From Centipeda artemidis DSM 19719 (GTDB lineage: Bacteria > Bacillota > Negativicutes > Selenomonadales > Selenomonadaceae): a stretch of DNA of 64,000 bases. Where the stretch lies: positions 1 to 64,000 of the forward strand of contig NZ_AUFU01000001.1 in the NCBI RefSeq assembly GCF_000426665.1, read 5' to 3'. The translations under genes and the position numbers were made by a program. This document shows, piece by piece, positions 7,165 through 17,719 of this stretch. A model generated the notes under the pieces. The model saw only the letters and a program-made list of their open reading frames with translations. It had not been told where the DNA came from and searched no databases. How positions within the stretch are numbered: the first letter of the stretch is position 1; every line of letters starts with the position of its first letter.

Positions 7165-9039
7165 ATGAACGAACTTCTCTATAAGATTCCTGCCGACACC
7201 CCGCGCGAAGAGATTATCCGGACGCTACGGGAGCATCCGGAGGTGCGTTTCGTCTCGCTCGTGGGCATCGACATGGCGGGCAACGATACGGACGAGAAGA
7301 TCCCCGTGCGGATTTTCATCGAGGACATCGACAAGTTCTACGACGGCACCGCCGTGCAGACGGACGGCTCCTCCGTCGTCCTGCCGAAGATCGCGACGAT
7401 CAACAACGCCAAGGTCGATCTGCCGATCGATCCCGCAGTCAACTGGTTCGTCGACTACGATCAGGAGAGCCCCGACACGGTCGGCACACTGCGCATTCCT
7501 TCCTTTATCATCCACGAAGGAAAACGCGTCGATTCGCGCGCGGTGCTCGTGGACACGCTCGCCTATGTAAAGCGGGAACTGCTCGATTTCTTCCGCGCAA
7601 ATCCCGAGATCTCCGGCGCGACGAGCCTCAAGGGCTCAGATATTGTTGACATCCGCTTCACCTCCGCAACGGAGCTCGAATTCTGGGTCAAGACGCCGCT
7701 TGAGGACAACGCCTCCATCGAGGAGATGTCCGCCTCGCAGGTGATGAACGAACAGTATTGGGAGCGCACGCACGGTGCGGTGCGGACGGCGCTTGAGGAA
7801 TGCCTCATCGAGCTGGACAAATACGGTTTCCACATGGAGATGGGACACAAGGAGGTCGGCGGCCTCAAGGCACAGATCGACGAGAACGGGCGCATGACGC
7901 ACGTCTGCGAACAGATCGAAATCGACTGGCAGTATGACGGCGCCGTGCAGGCGGCGGACAACGAGCTCTTCGTCCGTACCATCGTGCGCGAAGTCTTCCG
8001 CCTGCACCGCCTTGAGGTCAATTTCAAGGCGAAACCCCTCATCGGTCTCGCGGGCAACGGCGAGCATACGCATCTGAGCATCGCCGCAGTCACCTCGGAT
8101 GGCAAGATGCACAGTCTCTTCGCCGCCGACGATCAGAATGCGGACTATATGAGTGCGATCGGCTACGGCGCGCTCATGGGACTGCTCAAGAACTACGAAG
8201 CCATCAATCCCTTTGTCTCGGCGACGAACGATTCGTTCAACCGTCTCAAACCCGGATTTGAAGCCCCTGTCTGCGTCGTCACCTCGTTCGGTCATACGCC
8301 CGCGATCCCCTCGCGCAACCGTACGGTGCTCGTCAGTCTCATCCGCGACCTCAAGAATCCAATGGCGACGCGTTTTGAACTGCGCGCAACCAATCCATAC
8401 TCGAACACCTACCTCGTCCTCGCCGCATGTTATCTCGCCATCCTCGACGGCATCAAGCACACGGCGGGACGCACGGCGGCGCAGCTTCTCGCCGAGCTGT
8501 CAAAACAGCCGGGCGAAGACGCGCACTATCTCGAACGCGACCGCGCCTATCGGAGCGAGGAGGACGTGTTCGAGTTCTACACGCCCGAGGAACGCGACGC
8601 GCGGTTTGGCAAACCGCCTGCGACGGTGTGGGAAAACATGCTCGGCTTTGATCTCTATCCGGAAAAGGTCGCCGTGCTGACGGCGGGCAATACGCTCCGC
8701 CCGCAGATCATCGAATCGTTCCGCACCGGGGCGCTCCTGCGGTGGAAGATCGAACTCATCAGCCGCATCATCCCCGAGTACCGTGACCTCGTCCGCCGCA
8801 TGAAGGAGATCAAGAGCGACTTCGTGACGGATCAGGATGCCTATATGTGGAACAAGATTCACGACCTGCGCATCTATCTTGCAAAGGATACCATCGACGA
8901 TAAGGCGCTCTTCAGTCTGCTCATCAAGGCGCTGAACGAGGGCGATTACCGCGTCGCCTCCGCCCTTCAGCTTGAGATGAATGCAAAGATTGAGGAGCTG
9001 AAGGAGCTGTATGATTGCTACAAGAAAAACATGATCTGA
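7165..9039 (+). CDS. large glutamine synthetase family protein
   Basis: This 624-residue protein should make glutamine from glutamate, ammonia and ATP. Recognisable parts are the TELEFW metal-site segment, a KEVGGLKAQI stretch in place of the usual EVGPGQ, IDWQYD...QAADNE, AGNGEHTHLS (the usual NGSGMHxH loop) and NRLKPGFEAPVC (the usual NxYKRLVPGYEAP). It is longer than classical type I enzymes (about 440-470 residues) and shorter than typical type III enzymes (about 700). The extra C-terminal 150 residues are helical and end in a charged segment. The start is ATG 7165, with an AAAGG site upstream; an earlier in-frame codon at 7108 lies before the hairpin. Several family motifs are altered, so activity is inferred. 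Confidence 0.82.
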   Translation: MNELLYKIPADTPREEIIRTLREHPEVRFVSLVGIDMAGNDTDEKIPVRIFIEDIDKFYDGTAVQTDGSSVVLPKIATINNAKVDLPIDPAVNWFVDYDQESPDTVGTLRIPSFIIHEGKRVDSRAVLVDTLAYVKRELLDFFRANPEISGATSLKGSDIVDIRFTSATELEFWVKTPLEDNASIEEMSASQVMNEQYWERTHGAVRTALEECLIELDKYGFHMEMGHKEVGGLKAQIDENGRMTHVCEQIEIDWQYDGAVQAADNELFVRTIVREVFRLHRLEVNFKAKPLIGLAGNGEHTHLSIAAVTSDGKMHSLFAADDQNADYMSAIGYGALMGLLKNYEAINPFVSATNDSFNRLKPGFEAPVCVVTSFGHTPAIPSRNRTVLVSLIRDLKNPMATRFELRATNPYSNTYLVLAACYLAILDGIKHTAGRTAAQLLAELSKQPGEDAHYLERDRAYRSEEDVFEFYTPEERDARFGKPPATVWENMLGFDLYPEKVAVLTAGNTLRPQIIESFRTGALLRWKIELISRIIPEYRDLVRRMKEIKSDFVTDQDAYMWNKIHDLRIYLAKDTIDDKALFSLLIKALNEGDYRVASALQLEMNAKIEELKELYDCYKKNMI

Positions 9040-9048
9040 GGCGTGCAT

Positions 9049-9367
9049 TGGGATCTTCGCGCCTAGCATTGTCATATCGTCGAACACTTCGGTCGACGTA
9101 GCTCTTTCACTACGCCTTCCCTCGTGTTCTCCTCATTCCTCGCTATGCATCGAAGCTTCCAACGCACTGAGTTAGCCTATGAGAGTGGGATTTTGGCGCC
9201 TAGCTGTGTCATTTCGAAAAATCCTGCGGTCGACGTAGCCTTTTTACTACGCCTTCCCTTGGATTCCTTGCTATGCATCCAAACTTCCGCGTCACTCAGT
9301 TTATCCTATCGAGTGCGAGATTTTGACGCATCACTGTGTCATTCGTCCGGACACTTCGATCGAATCT
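9049..9367 (+). repeat. imperfect tandem intergenic repeat, two full copies and one partial
   Basis: The unit is about 130-137 bases: copy 1 about 9049-9185, copy 2 about 9186-9315, partial copy 3 about 9316-9367. Shared words in order are GCGCCTAGC, TGTCAT, GGTCGACGTAGC, ACTACGCCTTCCCT, GCTATGCATC and ACTTCCG/GCTTCC, followed by CACT(G/C)AGTT and CCTAT. CGTAG and CTACG in each full copy can pair as a small stem whose loop differs between copies. No convincing gene is present. This is most of the only gene-free stretch over 300 bases (9040-9604). The repeat is not a known class to me. Confidence 0.8.
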
Positions 9368-9375
9368 GATGCTTA

Positions 9376-9415
9376 GACTGCTGCCCGAATATATTTCTGT
9401 GCAGCAGTCTTTTTT
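9376..9415 (+). terminator. intrinsic terminator
   Basis: GACTGCTGC (9376-9384) pairs with GCAGCAGTC (9401-9409) and is followed by six T residues. It follows the tandem repeat and is the likely end of the glutamine synthetase transcript, placing the repeat in its 3' untranslated region. Confidence 0.85.
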
Positions 9416-9513
9416 GTTTTTGAAAGACAATGATGCTCCCTGCCCTGCCGCAACGCGCGCATATATTGACCTGTAACGATTTACGGCGGCATATCTTTTA
9501 TATTTTCTCCAAA

Positions 9514-9552
9514 AGGTCAAAAAATCAAAAATAATATTTGACTTTTTGACTT
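9514..9552 (+). promoter_or_regulatory. two opposed CtsR-like operators upstream of clpB
   Basis: Site A on the plus strand reads GGTCAAAAAATCAAA (9515-9529). Site B on the minus strand reads AAGTCAAAAAGTCAAA (9552-9537). Both are direct repeats of a GTCAAA-like half site, and the two face each other. The half-site period is 8 bases, not the 10 of the classic CtsR box. Site B overlaps the -35 box. The same motif occurs at the ctsR promoter (58245-58260). Confidence 0.7.
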
Positions 9553-9565
9553 ATAGTGATATAAT
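9538..9565 (+). promoter_or_regulatory. clpB promoter
   Basis: TTGACT (9538-9543) and TATAAT (9560-9565) are 16 bases apart. The predicted transcript start is near 9572. The gene's ribosome binding site GGAGG is at 9592-9596, nine bases from ATG 9605. Confidence 0.8.
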
Positions 9566-9604
9566 AACGGTATCAACTAACACGAAGATGCGGAGGAACA
9601 CATT

Positions 9605-12178
<2,574 letters not shown>

Positions 12179-12190
12179 ATCATTTGAAGA

Positions 12191-12227
12191 GAACTGCTGT
12201 ATATTCATGTGCGGCAGTTCTTTTTTT
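12191..12227 (+). terminator. intrinsic terminator of clpB
   Basis: GAACTGC (12191-12197) pairs with GCAGTTC (12214-12220), extendable by two pairs including a G-T, followed by seven T residues. Confidence 0.88.
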
Positions 12228-12238
12228 ATGCTATTTTC

Positions 12239-12267
12239 TTGCGATACGAGGAAAAACATACTATAAT
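12239..12267 (+). promoter_or_regulatory. promoter of the envelope operon
   Basis: TTGCGA (12239-12244) and a perfect TATAAT (12262-12267) are spaced by 17 bases. Five genes in one direction with short gaps or overlaps follow, up to the terminator at 17249-17283. Confidence 0.75.
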
Positions 12268-12301
12268 GAAATTCGTTCTTTATTCTTAAGGGGGATTCCG
12301 A

Positions 12302-14014
12302 TTGAAATCATCTCTGCTGCGCATATTCTGGCAGCTGTTCAAAGGATATTGGAGCTCGGCGGAGAAATGGCGCGCACGTGGACTGTTCGCGGCGGTCATC
12401 GCGCTGAATCTCGCGAGCGTTTACATACTCGTCCGCATCAACGATTGGTACCGCGTCTTCTACGACGCCCTCCAGGCGTATGACTGGGCGTCGTTCTGGC
12501 CGCTCGTCGGCGAGTTCACAGTACTCGCGATGGTCAATATCTTCATCTCGGTCTATGCCGTCTATCTCCGGCAGATGCTCACCATCAAGTGGCGCACATG
12601 GATGACGGATCAATACCTCTCACGTTGGATGCGCGGGCAGACCTACTACCGTCTGCAGGTGCTGCACAGCGACACGGACAACCCCGATCAGCGCATCAGC
12701 GAGGACATCAATCAGTTCGTAACACTGACATTGACGCTCCTCATCGGCATCCTGCGCCAGCTCACAACGCTCGGCGCATTCGGCGTCGTCCTATGGAACC
12801 TCTCGGGCGTACTGACCGTTCCCGTCGGCAGCACAGAGTTTGTAATTTACGGCTACATGTTCTGGCTCTCGCTCATCTACTCCGGGCTTGGTACCTGCTT
12901 TGCCCATTTTGTCGGGCGAAAGCTCATCCGGCTCAACTTTGACCAGCAGCGCTATGAAGCGGACTTCCGTTTCAGCATGATGCGCGTCCGCGAAAACAGC
13001 GAGAGCATCGCATTTTATCGTGGCGAACAGGCGGAGTCCGTCGGCTTCAAGGAGCATTTTGCAAACGTCATCAAGAACTATTGGGATCTAATGCGCCGGA
13101 CAAAGCTGCTGAACTTCTACGTCAACGGCTATGGACAGCTCGCCATCATCTTCCCGCTCATCATGGCGGCGCCGCGCTACTATGCGGGTGAGATCGCGCT
13201 CGGCGGACTCATGCAGACCATGACCGCGTTCGACCGCGTGCAGGGCGCGCTCTCGTTCTTCGTCGACGCTTATGACTCCGTCGCACAGCTCGCGGCAGTT
13301 CTGCACCGACTCGGCGGCTTTACAGAGCACATGAAGGGTGCCGCACAGGTGACGGGAGAAATTGAACGCGTCGAAGGCGCAGGAAAAGATCTCACACTGG
13401 AAAATCTCACCGTTGCCCTGCCGAGCGGAACGGAACTCCTCTCGCAGTGTACGCTGTCCCTGCCTCAGGGGGCACACGTCCTCGTGACAGGCGTCTCTGG
13501 TGCGGGAAAGAGTACGCTTCTTCGTACGCTCGCCGGCATATGGCCGTACGGCAGCGGCAGAATCACCACACCGCAGAACATGCGCCGTCTCTTCCTCCCC
13601 CAGCGCCCGTATCTGCCGCTCGGCACACTCCGCCGCGCCCTCTTCTACCCGCGCACGAGCACGGAAAATGATGCGGAGACTGCACGCGTCCTGCGCCTTG
13701 TAGGACTGGAACAGTTCGCCGCACGTCTCGACGAAACGGACGACTGGAGCCGCATTCTCTCGCTTGGCGAGCAGCAGCGGCTTGCTTTTGCACGCGTCCT
13801 GCTCATTCGCCCCGACTGGATTTTCCTCGACGAGGCTACCTCTGCCCTTGATGAACCGCGCGAACGCGCGCTTTATGATATACTCAAACAGGAACTCCCG
13901 ACCGCAAGCATCATCAGCGTCGGACATCGATCGACCCTTTTTGCTGTTCATGACACGGAGCTCCGTCTCAGCCATCAAACGTATACCTATCAGGAGATCC
14001 CCCATGAATCGTAG
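12302..14014 (+). CDS. ABCD/BacA-type ABC transporter, fused permease and ATPase
   Basis: A 570-residue half-transporter. Residues 1-300 form about six membrane helices of the ABC_membrane_2/SbmA-BacA class, including the conserved NSESIAFYRGEQAE motif shared with peroxisomal ABCD and YddA proteins. The ATPase (about 350-570) has Walker A GVSGAGKST followed by LAGIWPYGSG, signature LSLGEQQR and Walker B WIFLDEATSALDE. Relatives move bleomycin, cobalamin, antimicrobial peptides or acyl-CoA. The start is TTG 12302, seven bases after GGGGG. It is the first gene of the operon and overlaps the amidase gene by 11 bases. The cargo is unknown; the neighbours point to the cell envelope. Confidence 0.88.
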   Translation: MKSSLLRIFWQLFKGYWSSAEKWRARGLFAAVIALNLASVYILVRINDWYRVFYDALQAYDWASFWPLVGEFTVLAMVNIFISVYAVYLRQMLTIKWRTWMTDQYLSRWMRGQTYYRLQVLHSDTDNPDQRISEDINQFVTLTLTLLIGILRQLTTLGAFGVVLWNLSGVLTVPVGSTEFVIYGYMFWLSLIYSGLGTCFAHFVGRKLIRLNFDQQRYEADFRFSMMRVRENSESIAFYRGEQAESVGFKEHFANVIKNYWDLMRRTKLLNFYVNGYGQLAIIFPLIMAAPRYYAGEIALGGLMQTMTAFDRVQGALSFFVDAYDSVAQLAAVLHRLGGFTEHMKGAAQVTGEIERVEGAGKDLTLENLTVALPSGTELLSQCTLSLPQGAHVLVTGVSGAGKSTLLRTLAGIWPYGSGRITTPQNMRRLFLPQRPYLPLGTLRRALFYPRTSTENDAETARVLRLVGLEQFAARLDETDDWSRILSLGEQQRLAFARVLLIRPDWIFLDEATSALDEPRERALYDILKQELPTASIISVGHRSTLFAVHDTELRLSHQTYTYQEIPHES

Positions 14015-14891
14015 AGACTTTCTGCGCCGTCTGGCACTCGTTGGCATCGGCGCCGCCGCACTCCCCTTCTTCCCCTCTGTCACAGAGGCTTCGTGGTACA
14101 TCCCGACCGTGCTTCCCGGCGTATCCGTTCGCCCCACACACCTGAAATTTGGCCCACTTGAGAACCGTTTTTTCACAAACAGCCTCGTCATACACCACAT
14201 CGGCAGTACAAACGACGACGTATCGGCGGAGACCGTCCATCAATGGCACCTCAATAACGGCTGGGCGGGCATCGGCTATCACTTCCTCATCCGCAAGGAC
14301 GGCACCATCGAGGAGGGGCGTCCCCTTGGTACCGTCGGCGCGCATGTCTACGGCGAGAACCGTCATACCGTCGGCATCAACATCGTTGGAAATTTTGAAA
14401 TGGCGGCGCCCACCGAAGCGCAGCTCACTGCCGCCGCGCATCTCATCGCATCGCTCTGCACCGTCTACCAATTTGATCCCGTATGGGAACAGACCATATT
14501 CGGACATCGCGATCTCAGCGCAACCGCCTGTCCCGGCCGCTATCTCTACGCGCAGCTTCCGGGCGTCGTAGACCGTGCGCGTGTCTTCTACGGATCGGAG
14601 GAACTATCCGCTGAAAGAGCGCGCATCGCGCAGATGGAGTGCGAGGACAAGGAGCGCCAACGGGCGCTCACGCGTGCCAAAATGGAAGAGGCGCGCCGCA
14701 AGAATATGGCGAACGCGCGCCCGTCGCATCCGACGCCGAGCGCCCCGCAGTCTCCCCTGCCAAAGCCGACACCAAAACCGCAGCCGCCGAAAGCAGCGCG
14801 TCCACAGCCCGAGATCAAAAAGCCCAACATGCGCCCCGACATCCCGAAGCCGCAGAATATAAAGCCGACGCAGCGCAGGATCGCCGACTAA
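14004..14891 (+). CDS. Tat-exported N-acetylmuramoyl-L-alanine amidase (Amidase_2/PGRP fold)
   Basis: A 295-residue exported enzyme predicted to cut the bond between muramic acid and the stem peptide. The N-terminus MNRRDFLRRLALVGIGAAA is a twin-arginine signal. The amidase domain spans about 50-195, with zinc ligands in LVIHHIG and GHRDLSATACPG and the GIGYHFLIRKDG strand pair. The region after about 205 is a charged helix and then a long Pro/Lys-rich tail with repeated PKP and PQP, likely a wall- or membrane-spanning tether. The start ATG 14004 has AGGAGA at 13992-13997 and lies inside the end of the transporter gene, so the two are coupled. The tail has no recognised domain. Confidence 0.88.
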   Translation: MNRRDFLRRLALVGIGAAALPFFPSVTEASWYIPTVLPGVSVRPTHLKFGPLENRFFTNSLVIHHIGSTNDDVSAETVHQWHLNNGWAGIGYHFLIRKDGTIEEGRPLGTVGAHVYGENRHTVGINIVGNFEMAAPTEAQLTAAAHLIASLCTVYQFDPVWEQTIFGHRDLSATACPGRYLYAQLPGVVDRARVFYGSEELSAERARIAQMECEDKERQRALTRAKMEEARRKNMANARPSHPTPSAPQSPLPKPTPKPQPPKAARPQPEIKKPNMRPDIPKPQNIKPTQRRIAD

Positions 14892-14925
14892 GACGCGATA
14901 AATACGATAATAGGAGGTGACGCAG

Positions 14926-15273
14926 TTGGGATTTCATTATCGCTTTTTTGACCGAGACATGGAGAAAACGGACGAGATGGGCATCCCGCTCACACGCGCC
15001 GACATTGATGCGCGTGAACACGCAAGAGAGCCGGAGCGTATCTTTTCGCGCGGCGAGCAGACTGGCATTGTACTCTCCTCCGTAATTTTCGCCTACGGCT
15101 ATATGGAAGGCGATCTCTCCCTCGTATTCTTCTGTCTCTCCTTCCTCATCTTCGAACTGCGCAAAATTGTACGCCGCTATACGGGTAAATACGGACAAAA
15201 TATTGCAAACGCCATGCACGGATTCAGCATCGCGCTCATCCTTGGTGCGCTTGCCATGGTACTCACGACATAG
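14926..15273 (+). CDS. small membrane protein of unknown function
   Basis: A 115-residue protein not recognised as a known family. The first 50 residues are charged and soluble, with LTRADIDAREHAREPERIF. Two hydrophobic segments follow (about 52-75 and 95-115) with a short basic loop between them (RKIVRRYTGKYG). The start is TTG 14926, eight bases after a perfect AGGAGG (14912-14917); the GTG at 14917 overlaps that site and is unlikely. It sits between the amidase and VTT genes and ends 10 bases before the latter's start, so it is very probably translated as part of the operon. Confidence 0.75.
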   Translation: MGFHYRFFDRDMEKTDEMGIPLTRADIDAREHAREPERIFSRGEQTGIVLSSVIFAYGYMEGDLSLVFFCLSFLIFELRKIVRRYTGKYGQNIANAMHGFSIALILGALAMVLTT

Positions 15274-15283
15274 GAGGTTCTAT

Positions 15284-16006
15284 TTGAAACAACATATGGG
15301 CATGGGCGTCATGAAAGTCGGCGCCGCCGCCGCGATCGTCCTTCTCTTCGGTATCATCCACCTTGCCGCCCCGGGATTCCTGCCCGAGCTCTTCGCGCTC
15401 CTCTCGACCGGAGACATCTCCGCCACGGTCGAGTATATCCGCGGCTATGGAGACTGGGCGGCGGTCTTCGCATTTTTCCTCACGCTCTTTGTCAACGCCC
15501 TCGGATTCCCGCCCGCGATCATCTTCTCTACGGCAAACGTCATGCTGTTCGGCATTGTCCCGGGCATCATCCTCTCCTGCGCGGCGGAGACCGTCGGCGT
15601 CACAATCGCCTTCCTGCTCATGCGCTTCTACTTCCGCGACGCGGCGGAGAAAGTAATTATAAAGAGCCCCTTCCTCTCAAAAATTGACCGGTACAGCGGA
15701 ACAAAAGGATTCTTTGTCATGCTCATCGCGCGCATGATTCCCTACGTCCCATCCGCGTTGCTCAACGCCGTCGGCGCACTCTCCTCGATTCGCCTGCGCG
15801 ACTATGTAATCGCCTCGTTCGTGGGGAAATTCCCCTCCACGGGCATCGAAGCGATCATCGGACACGACCTCATTGTCAAGCAGCCGGACAATACCCGCCT
15901 CGTTGTTGTCATCATCTGCGCGATCGTTCTCATCGCAGGTGCATGGCGCTATGAAAAACATGTCATGAAGGCAGAATCCGTGCATGCGAAGGAGGATGCA
16001 TCATGA
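15284..16006 (+). CDS. TVP38/TMEM64 (VTT-domain, DedA-like) membrane protein
   Basis: A 240-residue integral membrane protein with about six hydrophobic segments. The VTT core includes NALGFPPAIIFSTANVMLFG, the re-entrant region, and later ARMIPYVPSALLNAVGALS with the conserved arginine and proline. The superfamily includes lipid scramblases and undecaprenyl-phosphate recycling flippases. The start is TTG 15284, six bases after GGAGG; the gene before ends at 15273 just within that site. Its stop overlaps the phosphoesterase start by four bases. In this operon a role in lipid-carrier movement for the envelope is plausible but unproven. Confidence 0.85.
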   Translation: MKQHMGMGVMKVGAAAAIVLLFGIIHLAAPGFLPELFALLSTGDISATVEYIRGYGDWAAVFAFFLTLFVNALGFPPAIIFSTANVMLFGIVPGIILSCAAETVGVTIAFLLMRFYFRDAAEKVIIKSPFLSKIDRYSGTKGFFVMLIARMIPYVPSALLNAVGALSSIRLRDYVIASFVGKFPSTGIEAIIGHDLIVKQPDNTRLVVVIICAIVLIAGAWRYEKHVMKAESVHAKEDAS

Positions 16007-17268
16007 CACGCAGACATTTCTTACAGGCCGCCACGAGCGCCGTTCTATCTATGGGGCTCGGCGGTCTCTTTTCATCTCATCATGCGGCGGCACACATGCG
16101 TGAAATCAAATATCTGCGGCAGATCGTCACGCACGATCCGCAGACGACGCGCATGATCCAATGGGACAGCGTGAACCTCCTCCCGGACGTGCGCGTCGAG
16201 GTGCGCCCCGCGGGAACGCATCCGCATATCGATATCTACATTCCGTCCTATACCTATTTTGACATAGATGATGCGCCGCAGTACACCTACCACGCGGAGA
16301 TACGTGTCCCACGAGGCGGCGGCGACTATCGCGTCACATCCGCGCACGGCACAAGTGCGTGGATACCGATCGCACAACCCGACCGAAACGGTACCGTACG
16401 CGCCCTTCTCTTCTCCGACAGTCAGTGCGGCGAGAGCTATGACGTGTGGCGCGGCCTCTATCATGCGGCGTGGCGGCGCCATCCTCATGCCGATTTTGCG
16501 GCACTCGTCGGCGACCTTGTCGACAACGGCGAATCCTCGTGGCACTGGGAGAGTTTTCTCTCCGCAATGGGGGGTGCGGACAGTCCCCTCGCGCGGCACA
16601 TCCACGCCCCCGCCCTCGGCAATCACGAATACTACGGCCTCAGCTGGACGGCAGTGCCGCCCGCACGCTATCTGCATACATTTGCCCTGCCCGATAACGG
16701 CAGTACGGCTTTTCCCGGGCACTACTATTCCTTTACCATGGGCGTCGTGCATTTCATGGTACTCGATACACAGTTTCTCGAACTCGGCACACGCGGCTCA
16801 TTGCTCAAGGTGGAGCAACTTGCGTGGCTGATCCGGGATGCAGCGGAGTCTCATGCTCCTTGGCGCGTCGTCCTCATGCACAAGGATATCCTCGCCTGCG
16901 GGGACTACCAGACCGAGCAAGGCACGACCGCAGGCATCAGCGACGTCGGGCGCGTCTTTATGGACACATTTGACGCGCTCGGCATCGATCTCGTCGTCTC
17001 GGGGCATATCCACACCTACCGCCGCCGCCAAATCCGCGCACAAAAAACGGATCAAAACGGCACCCTCTACCTCCTCGCGGGACCCGCGGGCAACGAATAC
17101 TTCGACGTCCCTGCCGAGTCCTACGACCTCGCCGCCTCCGCGAATCCCGCGCCTTCCAACTACCTCTATATGGAGGCAAATGCAAAAGAGCTGCACGTCG
17201 CCTGCGAAACGGCGGACGGCACGGTCATCGATACGGTAACACTGAGAAAATCAAAACCACCCGCATAG
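16003..17268 (+). CDS. Tat-exported calcineurin-like metallophosphoesterase
   Basis: A 421-residue exported phosphoesterase. The N-terminus MTRRHFLQAATSAVLSMGLG is a twin-arginine signal. Residues about 40-125 resemble the beta-sandwich of purple acid phosphatases. The catalytic domain shows the metal motifs in order: FSDSQCGE, LVGDLVDNG, LGNHEYYG, VLMHKD and SGHIHTYRR. Relatives remove phosphate from nucleotides, phospholipids or lipid carriers outside the cytoplasm. ATGA overlap with the VTT gene shows co-translation. The stop codon lies inside the terminator loop. Confidence 0.9.
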   Translation: MTRRHFLQAATSAVLSMGLGGLFSSHHAAAHMREIKYLRQIVTHDPQTTRMIQWDSVNLLPDVRVEVRPAGTHPHIDIYIPSYTYFDIDDAPQYTYHAEIRVPRGGGDYRVTSAHGTSAWIPIAQPDRNGTVRALLFSDSQCGESYDVWRGLYHAAWRRHPHADFAALVGDLVDNGESSWHWESFLSAMGGADSPLARHIHAPALGNHEYYGLSWTAVPPARYLHTFALPDNGSTAFPGHYYSFTMGVVHFMVLDTQFLELGTRGSLLKVEQLAWLIRDAAESHAPWRVVLMHKDILACGDYQTEQGTTAGISDVGRVFMDTFDALGIDLVVSGHIHTYRRRQIRAQKTDQNGTLYLLAGPAGNEYFDVPAESYDLAASANPAPSNYLYMEANAKELHVACETADGTVIDTVTLRKSKPPA

Positions 17269-17283
17269 CGGGTGGTTTTGATT
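17249..17283. terminator. bidirectional terminator
   Basis: A 16-bp perfect stem: AATCAAAACCACCCGC (17249-17264) pairs with GCGGGTGGTTTTGATT (17268-17283), with an ATA loop. The stop codon of the phosphoesterase is at 17266-17268. A/T tracts on both arms let it serve the converging minus-strand gene as well. Confidence 0.85.
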
Positions 17284-17298
17284 ATTGCATTTTAGCGT

Positions 17299-17622
17299 TT
17301 AATGCCGCCAAGGTTTACGGTTGTTGTAATCGCGCATGATACGCTTGACCGCTTGGTCATGTCGTTTTTGTTCCTCGCGCATGGAGCGGTTATACTTCTC
17401 TTGATCGCCGTCGCGGCGGAAGTCAAACTTGATTCTGCGGACGTTCTCGTCGTGGATGCGGTCTTCTTCCTTCATACGGAAGCTGTACTCGTTCGACGCG
17501 CCGTCCTCATAGGACAGCCGTGCCTCCGACGACGCGGCATTTGCGGGGGGCGCTGTGGCGGCAATAATCCCGAACCCCATCACAGCGGCAATGGCGGCAG
17601 TAAAATAACGGCTTTTCTTCAT
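17299..17622 (-). CDS. small exported charged protein, unknown function
   Basis: A 107-residue protein with a classical signal peptide (MKKSRYFTAAIAAVMGFGII, cleavage expected near PANA-ASS). The mature part is very rich in R, D, E and K and is probably helical, with KRHDQAVKRIMRDYNNR near the end. No family is recognised. The start is set at ATG 17622, ten bases after AAGGAAG; the GTG three codons upstream is too close to that site. It stands alone between a bidirectional terminator and the usp locus. Confidence 0.65.
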   Translation of the reverse strand: MKKSRYFTAAIAAVMGFGIIAATAPPANAASSEARLSYEDGASNEYSFRMKEEDRIHDENVRRIKFDFRRDGDQEKYNRSMREEQKRHDQAVKRIMRDYNNRKPWRH

Positions 17623-17719
17623 GTTTCCCACACTTCCTTAAACAAGATCTATAAACATATTTACTTTAGCATATATCCCTTGGAGGGCATTTAAGAACAT
17701 GTAAACACGTTATTAAAAG

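Noticed and set aside
9049-9367. CRISPR-like array
   Set aside because: The units are about 135 bases, imperfect and without separate spacers, and no cas genes are in the window.
9124-9369. An 81-codon open frame in the repeat region
   Set aside because: It has no ribosome binding site and runs across repeat copies whose differences are not codon-like.
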